Source of the DNA: Beijerinckiaceae bacterium
Lineage (GTDB): Bacteria; Pseudomonadota; Alphaproteobacteria; Rhizobiales; Beijerinckiaceae
Assembly (NCBI GenBank): GCA_027346205.1
Contig: DAIESR010000034.1
Coordinates: forward strand, 1 to 6,337
Length of the DNA: 6,337 nt
Direction: 5' to 3'
Shown one piece after another: positions 1 through 5,574 of the stretch (its first letter is position 1; each line of letters begins with the position of its first letter). Under the pieces are notes generated by a model, which made no database searches, was not told the DNA's origin, and was given only the letters and a program-made list of their open reading frames with translations. The translations under genes and the position numbers were made by a program.

Positions 1-844
1 CCAGCGCGCGCATATCGCTGCTGATGCCGGAGACGCCGAGCAAGCCGGACTGTGTGTTGAGAAGTTTGGAAACCGCTTCCGCTGTCATCTTCTCCTGCAA
101 GATCAGATGCAGGACGACGCCCGGATCGATCGATCCGGAGCGCGTGCCCATCATCAAGCCATCAAGAGTGGTGAAGCCCATCGTCGTCGCTATGCTCTTG
201 CGATTCTTCAGGGCGCAGAGCGAAGCGCCATTGCCAAGATGAGCGACGATCACGCGGCCGTCCGCATCCGTGCCGAGATATTCGGGCAGAACGCTGGCGA
301 TATATTGGTAGGAGAGGCCGTGAAAGCCATAGCGCAGTATGCCTTCATCGGTGAGCGCGCGCGGCAGCGGGAAAATTTCGGCGAGGCGAGGCTGCGTGCG
401 ATGGAAGGCCGTGTCGAAACAGGCGGCTTGCGGTAGATCCGGCCATTGTGCGGCGACCGCCTCCACAACGCCGAGATTATGCGGCTGATGATCGGGCGCG
501 AGCGGAATGAGGTTGCGCAGCTTGGCCAGCACTTTGGCATCGATCCACACCGGCCCGTGAAACCTCTGCCCACCATGCACGATTCTATGGCCCGCCGCGC
601 GCAGAGTGATGTCCGGCAGTTTGCGCAATGCGGAGACGAGCCAGGCATTGGTCACGTCGCGGCTCGCATGTTCGGGAGGCTGTCCGAAAGTTCTGAGCGC
701 ATCGGCGAGCGCGCCGCTCAAGACCATATGGGCGCGGCCGATCTCCTCGATCTCGCCCCGGCAGAGAGGCGCGAGTTCTATGTCGTAGAGTGCGAATTTG
801 AGGCTCGAGGAGCCGGCGTTGAGAACGAGAATGACCTCGGTCAT
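1..844 (-). CDS. ackA: Acetate kinase, C-terminal part beyond the left edge
   Basis: Acetate kinase interconverts acetyl phosphate plus ADP with acetate plus ATP in the cytoplasm and forms the second half of the Pta-AckA pathway. The reading frame starts at 844 and stays open to the edge, showing 281 residues of a family usually near 400. Visible family motifs are the phosphate-binding VLNAGSSSLKF (7-17), GHRIVHGG (85-92), FDTAFH (143-148), YGFHGLS (172-178), HLGNGAS (202-208) and GTRSGSIDPG (233-242). R87, D144, H175, H202 and R235 fall where the known active-site Arg, Asp, His, His and Arg of the Methanosarcina enzyme lie. The family's usual HGTS is HGLS here. The start ATG overlaps the TGA of the upstream phosphotransacetylase gene (ATGA), with only a weak AGGG ahead of it, so translation is probably coupled. 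It is the third gene of the phaC operon. Identity is very secure. The missing C-terminus means intactness cannot be judged. Confidence 0.97.
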   Translation of the reverse strand, partial: MTEVILVLNAGSSSLKFALYDIELAPLCRGEIEEIGRAHMVLSGALADALRTFGQPPEHASRDVTNAWLVSALRKLPDITLRAAGHRIVHGGQRFHGPVWIDAKVLAKLRNLIPLAPDHQPHNLGVVEAVAAQWPDLPQAACFDTAFHRTQPRLAEIFPLPRALTDEGILRYGFHGLSYQYIASVLPEYLGTDADGRVIVAHLGNGASLCALKNRKSIATTMGFTTLDGLMMGTRSGSIDPGVVLHLILQEKMTAEAVSKLLNTQSGLLGVSGISSDMRAL

Positions 845-2235
845 TTCGGCCGGCCCTGAAGATATTGGACCAAGAGCCGCGCGACCGCGCAGGAGGCGAC
901 GCGGGCCTCTGCATTGTCGGCGCGGCTTGTCAGTACGATCGGCACGCGGGCGCCGAGCACAATGCCGGCGGCATCGGCGCCTGTGAGATAAATCAATTGC
1001 TTGGCGAGAATGTTGCCGGCTTCGAGATCGGGCGCGAGAAGCACGTCGGCATCACCCGCGACTGGCGAAACGATATGCTTCTCGGCTGCGGCGCTCTTCG
1101 AGATCGCATTGTCGAAGGCGAGCGGCCCGTCGAGCAAGCCGCCCTGGATTTGGCCGCGCTCGGCCATTTTGCAGAGTGCGGCGGCATCGAGCGTCGAATT
1201 TATTTTCGAGTCGACCGTCTCGACGGCGGAGAGCAGAGCGATCTTCGGGTTCGCGAGCCCGAGCGCATGGCAGAGATCGATCACATTGCGGACGATGTCG
1301 CGCTTGTCTTCGAGCGTCGGCGCGATGTTGATCGCGGCATCGGTCACGAAAAGCAGTTTCGGATAGGTCGGCACGTCGAGAACGAAGACATGGCTCATGC
1401 GCCGCTCGGTGCGTAGCCCGCTGTCACGCGCGACCACCGCTCCCATGATCTCATCTGTATGCAGCGCGCCTTTCATCAGCGCCTCGACCTTGCCGGCGCG
1501 GGCGAGTTCGACGGCCATTTGCGCGGCGGCATGGCTATGCGGCGCATCGATGATTTCAATACCCTCGATCGAGCGGCCTGCATCAGCGGCGGCCTTGCGG
1601 ATCTTGGCATTCGGCCCGACGAGAACCGGCGCGATCAATTTCGCGTCGCGCGCATCCAAGGCGCCATTCAATGCCAGCGCGTCGCAAGGATGAATCACCG
1701 CCATGCGCATCGGCGGAAAAGCCGCGGCGGCCTCGATCATATGCCGATGGCGCTCGCCGCGTACATGCAGATGGAGTTCCGGCAGCAGCGTGCGCGGGCG
1801 CTTCACTTTTTCGGTTGGAGCGATCACCTCGGCCGTGCCGTCGATTACCACTTGATCGGTTTGGTTGCGGCACTCGCAGTCGAGGATAAGCCGATGTCTC
1901 GCTTCATCTTTCTCGCGCACCGTGACGCGAACGGTCACGCGGTCGCCGATGCCGATCGGATGGTGGAATTTGAGCGATTGGCTGAGATAGATGGTGCCTG
2001 GACCCGGCAGCTCGGTGCCGAGCACGGCCGAGATCAGCGCGCCGCCCCACATGCCATGCGCAACAATGTGGTGAAAGAAATCGGTCTTCGCGTAATCGGC
2101 ATCGACATGGGCGGGGTTTATGTCGCCTGATAATATGGCGAAGAGCGTGATGTCGTCATTGTGGAGTGCACGAGTCAGGCAAGCGCTGTCGCCGATCTTG
2201 ATTTCGTCGAATGTCTTGTTTTCGATGAATTGCAT
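841..2235 (-). CDS. pta: Bifunctional MaoC/PhaJ-type enoyl-CoA hydratase - phosphate acetyltransferase fusion
   Basis: This 464-residue fusion has two enzyme domains. Residues about 1-140 form a MaoC/(R)-specific enoyl-CoA hydratase hot-dog domain, with SGDINPAHVD (36-45), HGMWGGALIS (60-69) and an IYLSQSLKF strand (82-90). D38, H43 and S69 keep the spacing of the catalytic Asp, His and Ser of Aeromonas PhaJ. Residues about 155-462 form a PTA/PTB-family phosphotransacylase of the short type without an N-terminal DRTGG domain. It shows VTDAAINIAP (297-306), SKINST (343-348), the APDLEAGNIL segment (401-410) and GARVPIVLTSRAD (428-440). The second domain should convert acetyl-CoA (or another short acyl-CoA) plus phosphate to acyl phosphate, which the overlapping ackA would use to make ATP. 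The ATG at 2235 lies 42 nt after the phaC stop, with a weak GCGGA-like site. This fusion architecture is known in proteobacterial annotation. The substrate of each half, and whether intermediates are shared, is not settled by sequence. Confidence 0.93.
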   Translation of the reverse strand: MQFIENKTFDEIKIGDSACLTRALHNDDITLFAILSGDINPAHVDADYAKTDFFHHIVAHGMWGGALISAVLGTELPGPGTIYLSQSLKFHHPIGIGDRVTVRVTVREKDEARHRLILDCECRNQTDQVVIDGTAEVIAPTEKVKRPRTLLPELHLHVRGERHRHMIEAAAAFPPMRMAVIHPCDALALNGALDARDAKLIAPVLVGPNAKIRKAAADAGRSIEGIEIIDAPHSHAAAQMAVELARAGKVEALMKGALHTDEIMGAVVARDSGLRTERRMSHVFVLDVPTYPKLLFVTDAAINIAPTLEDKRDIVRNVIDLCHALGLANPKIALLSAVETVDSKINSTLDAAALCKMAERGQIQGGLLDGPLAFDNAISKSAAAEKHIVSPVAGDADVLLAPDLEAGNILAKQLIYLTGADAAGIVLGARVPIVLTSRADNAEARVASCAVARLLVQYLQGRPK

Positions 2236-2277
2236 GGGTCCGCCGCTAGCTGGGGAAAGGATGCCGACGCGTGCCGG

Positions 2278-4194
2278 TCAAGCTGCGAGAACATAGGCGC
2301 CGGGTGCGTCATAGAGTGCCGGATAGCCTGCTGCCACGGCGCCTGGCTGGCGTGCAGCTTCACGTTCGCTTCTTTGCCCGCTCGAATGGACGTCGAGCCA
2401 GGCGCGCCATTCCGGCCACCAGGAGCCGGACTTGGGCTGCACGCTCGCATACCAACGCTCCGGGTCGATATACATGTCGTTCGCCAATTTCGTGTGAACC
2501 CGATAGTCCCGATGGTAATGTCCATTGTCGGGGCCGGGGGGCGAGACGATGCCGACATTATGGCCGCCGGATGCCAAGAGATAGGTGACATCCGTATCGG
2601 TCAGGAGATGGATCTTGAAGGTCGAGTGCCAGGGCGCGACATGGTCGCGCTCGGTGCCGACGGCGAAGATTGGCGCCCTGACGTCCGACAGCGGGACCGG
2701 CGCATCATCGGCCATGTAGCGGCCTTCGGCGAGATCATTGTCGAGAAAGAGATGGTGCAGATATTCGGAGTGCATCCGATAGGGCATGCGTGTCGCATCG
2801 GCGTTCCAGGCCATGAGATCGGTCATCTTGTCGCGTTCGCCCATCAGATAGTCGCGCACCATCTTCGACCAGACGAGATCATTCGAATGCAGGAGCTGGA
2901 AGGTCGCCGCCATTTGCGCGGCGTCGAGAAAGCCTTGGCTGCGCATCAGCTCTTCGAGAAACGTCACTTGGCTTTCGTTGATGAAGAGGGTCAGCTCGCC
3001 GGCCTCGGTAAAATCGGTCTGAGCGGCGAACAAGGTGAGGCTCTGCAGCCGGTCGTTCTTGTCGCGCGCCATGGCCGCCGCGGCAATCGTGAGCAGAGTG
3101 CCGCCGAGGCAATAGCCGGCCGCATGAACCTTGCGGTTGGGCACGATGGCCTCGATCGCCTCCAGCGCCGCCATAATGCCGAGGCGGCGATAATCTTCGA
3201 GCCTGAGATCGTGATCCTCCGTCCCCGGATTGCGCCAGGAGATCATGAACACGGTATAGCCTTGTTCGACGAGATAACGTACGAGCGAGTTTTCTGGCGA
3301 CAGATCGAGGATGTAATATTTCATGATCCAGGCCGGCACGAAGAGGATGGGTTCGCTGCGCACCGTCTCCGTCTGCGGTGCATATTGGATGAGCTCGATC
3401 AGCCGATTGCGGTAGACGACCTTGCCCGGAGTGACCGCGACATTGCGGCCGACTTGAAAGGCTTCTGCGCCGGCCGGCTTCAGGCAGCGCATGCTGCGCT
3501 TGAGATCATCGGCGAAGTTCAAGGCACCGCGCATGAGATTGGCGCCGCCTGTCTCGACGATGCGGGCCTGGACGACAGGATTGGTCGCGATGAAATTCGA
3601 CGGCGATACCATGTCGAGGATCTGCCGCATGGTGAACTCGACGGCGTTTTCATGCTGATGCGTGACGCCGGCGATGCCCGTCGTCGCATTATGCCACCAT
3701 TGCTGCTGCAGCAGAAAGCCTTGCCAGATGAGCGAGAAAGGCCAATTGTCCCATTCCGGCGCGGCAAACCGCTTGTCCTGCGGCAAAGGTTCGATGCAAT
3801 GGCAGTCTTGTGCGCCGGGCATCGTCGATGTAGCAAAATCGATGAAGCGCATCCATTTGCGCATCGCCTTGCCGGCCAGTTGCATCTGTTTGCCGGGCGA
3901 GACCGCGAGATGGCCGCCCCAATCGGCAAAGGCGCTATACATAGCCATGGGCGACAAGCCGCCGGTGACTTTGGCAAGCATGGCGTGAAAGGCGTGATCG
4001 ACCGAAGCGCCCGCGCGATCGAGCGTGTCGAAGGCCTGCATCGGTGGTTCGTCCGGAACAATGGCCGGCATGGCACAGGGGCTCGCCCGCATTCGCCCGT
4101 CGGCAGAGGCGGCCGAATGCGCGGCTGTTTCGATGGGAACAAGCGCAGTCTGCGCTGGCGCTTGATCGGTTGCGATGACGGATGAGTCTGGCAT
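2278..4194 (-). CDS. phaC: Poly(3-hydroxyalkanoate) synthase, class I type
   Basis: PhaC polymerises (R)-3-hydroxyacyl-CoA into storage polyester at the granule surface, releasing CoA. The 638-residue protein has an N-terminal PhaC domain (about 100-270) and an alpha/beta-hydrolase core (about 270-560). The lipase-box variant GYCLGG (360-365) places the nucleophile at C362. TERDHVAPW (514-522) gives the catalytic D517, and GGHNVGIV (543-550) gives H545. The 28-residue Asp-His spacing equals that of Cupriavidus PhaC (D480/H508). WNADATRMP (463-471) and PAWIMKYYILDLSP (287-300) are further family blocks. It is about 50 residues longer than the 589-residue Cupriavidus enzyme, mostly in an Ala/Pro-rich N-terminus (1-50). 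The ATG at 4194 is backed by GGGAG at 4201-4205 with a 6-nt spacer. No phaA, phaB, phasin or phaE lies nearby; the lack of phaE and the length argue for a single-subunit class I enzyme. It heads the operon with the hydratase-Pta fusion and ackA. Confidence 0.95.
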   Translation of the reverse strand: MPDSSVIATDQAPAQTALVPIETAAHSAASADGRMRASPCAMPAIVPDEPPMQAFDTLDRAGASVDHAFHAMLAKVTGGLSPMAMYSAFADWGGHLAVSPGKQMQLAGKAMRKWMRFIDFATSTMPGAQDCHCIEPLPQDKRFAAPEWDNWPFSLIWQGFLLQQQWWHNATTGIAGVTHQHENAVEFTMRQILDMVSPSNFIATNPVVQARIVETGGANLMRGALNFADDLKRSMRCLKPAGAEAFQVGRNVAVTPGKVVYRNRLIELIQYAPQTETVRSEPILFVPAWIMKYYILDLSPENSLVRYLVEQGYTVFMISWRNPGTEDHDLRLEDYRRLGIMAALEAIEAIVPNRKVHAAGYCLGGTLLTIAAAAMARDKNDRLQSLTLFAAQTDFTEAGELTLFINESQVTFLEELMRSQGFLDAAQMAATFQLLHSNDLVWSKMVRDYLMGERDKMTDLMAWNADATRMPYRMHSEYLHHLFLDNDLAEGRYMADDAPVPLSDVRAPIFAVGTERDHVAPWHSTFKIHLLTDTDVTYLLASGGHNVGIVSPPGPDNGHYHRDYRVHTKLANDMYIDPERWYASVQPKSGSWWPEWRAWLDVHSSGQRSEREAARQPGAVAAGYPALYDAPGAYVLAA

Positions 4195-4200
4195 GGGATA

Positions 4201-4205
4201 CTCCC
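4201..4205 (-). promoter_or_regulatory. Ribosome binding site of phaC
   Basis: Reading the minus strand, GGGAG is followed by the 6-nt spacer TATCCC and then the ATG at 4194. It is the best Shine-Dalgarno match ahead of any gene in this window. It fixes the long phaC start over internal Met codons 35, 42 and 52. Confidence 0.75.
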
Positions 4206-4207
4206 GA

Positions 4208-4239
4208 AATGGCGAGGTTCGGATAACAGCTTCGCCATT
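4208..4239. repeat. Inverted repeat AATGGCGA/TCGCCATT over the phaC core promoter
   Basis: Two perfect 8-bp arms, AATGGCGA at 4208-4215 and TCGCCATT at 4232-4239, are separated by 16 nt. The arms are 24 bp apart centre to centre. They flank the proposed phaC -10 element, and one arm overlaps the expected transcription start. It may be an operator for a dimeric repressor or, if transcription starts further upstream, a leader hairpin. No known regulator consensus is recognised. Confidence 0.45.
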
Positions 4240-4261
4240 GCGCGCGGATGATTTGGATCAA
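4220..4261 (-). promoter_or_regulatory. Putative Fnr/FixK-class II promoter of the phaC operon
   Basis: On the minus strand, TTGATCCAAATCAT (4261-4248) matches the Fnr/FixK dyad TTGAT-N4-ATCAA at 9 of 10 fixed positions. Downstream is a possible -10 element TATCCG (4225-4220), with TGTTAT at 4228-4223 as an alternative. With the first choice the transcript would start near 4213, about 19 nt before the phaC ATG. The box centre (4254.5) would then sit at about -41.5, the classic position for activation by Fnr-family regulators. No good -35 hexamer is seen, as expected for an activator-dependent promoter. The box match is seen directly; the start site and regulator are inferred. Confidence 0.55.
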
Positions 4262-4337
4262 CCTGTTCGATCTGTCGACCAAGCCGGCCCGTATCTTGTC
4301 GTCATCCGCGATGGGCAAGAGCTTATCTCGGGTGGCG

Positions 4338-4351
4338 CTGACCTATGTCAA
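4338..4351. promoter_or_regulatory. Second Fnr/FixK/Dnr-type box, upstream of usp
   Basis: The sequence CTGACCTATGTCAA contains a perfect TGAC-N4-GTCA dyad and matches TTGAY-N4-RTCAA at 9 of 10 fixed positions. Its centre (4344.5) is about 130 nt before the chosen usp ATG. If it acts at -41.5, transcription of usp would begin near 4386, with TAGGTT at 4374-4379 as a weak -10 element (T, A and final T conserved). The box is seen directly; the start site is speculative. Confidence 0.5.
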
Positions 4352-4473
4352 TGAGAGGGGAAGAGCAGCGGCTTAGGTTGATAACACTCAGGCCAGATCT
4401 GATCGAGATTTTTCTCTGTCAAAAACTTCGAACATGGCCGCCGCGGGCATTTGCGGCGCCGGGGATGGGCTTC

Positions 4474-5310
4474 ATGACCTTTGCAAGTTTCATTGTGCAT
4501 GCGGATCGCGACGCAGAATCGGATGGGCGCATTCACGTTGCCTGCGGCTTGGCGGCACGCTTCAATGCGCGGCTGATCGGGATTTCCGCCGCGATGATGG
4601 ATCTGCCGGTCATAGATCCGATGGGCTATGCGCCGATCGATGCCGAAATGATCGCTGCCGAACGGCAGATCCTCGAAACGGATCTGAAGGTCGCGGCGGA
4701 AAAATTCCAGCGGATTGCCGACGAAAAGAAGGTGAAGACCGAATGGCGCAGCAATCTCGAATTCCCGGCCGATATGGTCTGCCGGCATGCGCGCGCCGGC
4801 GATCTTCTGATCATCGGGCGTGGTGAGGTCGAGAAATCAACGGGTCCGCAGCGCGTGATCGATCCCGGTGATGTCTTGATGCAAGCGGGGCGGCCGGTGC
4901 TCATTGTTCCACCGGGCGTCGCTGATCTCGCGCTCGCTCATATCGTCATCGCCTGGAAGGACACGCGCGAAAGTCGGCGCGCGGTCGCTGATGCGCTGCC
5001 CTTTCTCGCGGCCGCGGGCACCGTCTCTGTTCTCGAACTCTGTGGAGAAGACGAGATCGAGGGGTCGAAGAATGCGGTGGCCGATGTTGTCGCCTATCTT
5101 GGACGCCACGCCATCACGGCGAAGAGCGAGGTTCGGGTTCTGAACCAGAATGATCCGGCAACCGAGATCATCGCTTTCGCCGGGCAGCAGGGCGCCGATC
5201 TGATCGTCGCCGGTGCCTATGGACATGCACGCCTGCGCGAATGGGTGTTCGGCGTCGTCACCTATGAGCTCATTAAGAAAAGCCCGATCTGCTGCTTGTT
5301 GAGCCATTGA
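4474..5310 (+). CDS. Tandem-domain universal stress protein (UspA family)
   Basis: This 278-residue cytoplasmic protein has two UspA-type alpha/beta domains, about 1-147 and 153-278, and the usual length of tandem Usp proteins. The first domain begins with the typical strand FIVHAD (6-11) and ends with DLLIIGRG...RPVLIVPPG (110-148). It lacks the nucleotide-binding glycine motif. The second has HIVIAWKDTRESRRAV (156-171) and ends with DLIVAGAYG (242-250) and REWVFGVV (255-262). Its G247-x2-G250-x9-G260 pattern resembles the ATP-binding motif G-x2-G-x9-G-(S/T), but Val follows the last Gly. Such proteins are commonly induced by stress, starvation or oxygen limitation; the molecular role is usually unknown. 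I chose the ATG at 4474 because homologous-looking sequence begins there. The frame is open up to 4345, but that stretch is unlike Usp and overlaps a likely regulator box. ATG 4465 is possible. It is divergent from phaC and convergent with cydX. Confidence 0.9.
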   Translation: MTFASFIVHADRDAESDGRIHVACGLAARFNARLIGISAAMMDLPVIDPMGYAPIDAEMIAAERQILETDLKVAAEKFQRIADEKKVKTEWRSNLEFPADMVCRHARAGDLLIIGRGEVEKSTGPQRVIDPGDVLMQAGRPVLIVPPGVADLALAHIVIAWKDTRESRRAVADALPFLAAAGTVSVLELCGEDEIEGSKNAVADVVAYLGRHAITAKSEVRVLNQNDPATEIIAFAGQQGADLIVAGAYGHARLREWVFGVVTYELIKKSPICCLLSH

Positions 5311-5351
5311 GGCCGAGAGAAGCAAAAGCTTCAAAGACCGAAGCCCTTTCT

Positions 5352-5382
5352 ACAAGCCCTCTTCCTATGCGAGAGGGCTTGT
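5352..5382 (+). terminator. Probable Rho-independent terminator after usp
   Basis: ACAAGCCCTC (5352-5361) pairs perfectly with GAGGGCTTGT (5373-5382). One further T-A pair and a T-G wobble close a 7-nt loop, CCTATGC. It is followed on the plus strand by TTTCATTT-like sequence, 42 nt after the usp stop. The T tract is interrupted, so termination may be imperfect. The minus strand has no T run after the stem, so the cyd side would be served only weakly. A second copy of AAGCCCT at 5341-5347 could compete for pairing. Confidence 0.72.
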
Positions 5383-5399
5383 TTCATTTCCACCTGATC

Positions 5400-5537
5400 T
5401 TACGCGCGCTTCTCGTCTTGCCGGGCTTGGCCTTCGAGTTCCGGAGGCGGTGTCTCAGTAAGCTCGAGCCACATCGCATTGAGGATCGAGAAGGCGCCGG
5501 CGAAACCGACGCCGAGTATCCAACTGAAATACCACAT
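5400..5537 (-). CDS. cydX: CydX/YbgT-family small subunit of cytochrome bd oxidase
   Basis: This 45-residue single-pass inner-membrane protein begins MWYFSWILGVG, the hallmark of CydX (E. coli begins MWYFAWILG). CydX binds the CydAB quinol oxidase and is needed for its stability and haem integrity. The membrane helix spans about residues 3-25. It is followed by a Pro/Glu-rich charged tail (TETPPPELEGQ, then RQDEKR), so it is a little longer than the 37-residue E. coli form. The ATG at 5537 is chosen because the family begins at MWYF. An in-frame ATG at 5606 would add 23 basic residues and run into cydB. The ribosome site is weak (AAGGAC about 8 nt upstream). The gene follows cydB after 37 nt in the usual cydABX order and ends with TAA, converging on usp. 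Identity rests on the N-terminal motif plus position and is strong despite the size. Confidence 0.93.
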   Translation of the reverse strand: MWYFSWILGVGFAGAFSILNAMWLELTETPPPELEGQARQDEKRA

Positions 5538-5574
5538 GTGCGTTTGTCCTTGGGCTTGTTTCAGGGATCGCATC

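Noticed and set aside
2161..4185. A 674-codon open frame on the plus strand covering all of phaC
   Set aside because: Its codons lie in exact register opposite the phaC codons, so an antisense stop needs TTA, CTA or TCA in phaC, which this GC-rich genome avoids. The translation resembles no family I know, while phaC carries a full catalytic set. The long plus-strand frames opposite ackA (107-436, 446-859), pta (1459-2130) and cydB (5479-6222) are in the same register and explained the same way.
3935..4318. A 127-codon minus-strand frame running from the promoter region into phaC
   Set aside because: It overlaps phaC in another frame and crosses the proposed promoter. The phaC start has a good ribosome site and a recognisable protein.
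4405..4416. Short palindrome GAGATTTTTCTC before usp
   Set aside because: Only four-base arms; too short to separate from chance, and not a recognised operator.
4345..4473. An upstream ATG start for the Usp gene, adding 43 residues
   Set aside because: The added residues do not resemble Usp proteins, the ATG lies inside the second Fnr-type dyad, and Usp-like sequence begins exactly at the ATG at 4474.
5328..5344. Small hairpin GCTTC/GAAGC just after usp
   Set aside because: A 5-bp stem with no T tract; the stronger 10-bp hairpin at 5352-5382 explains termination better.
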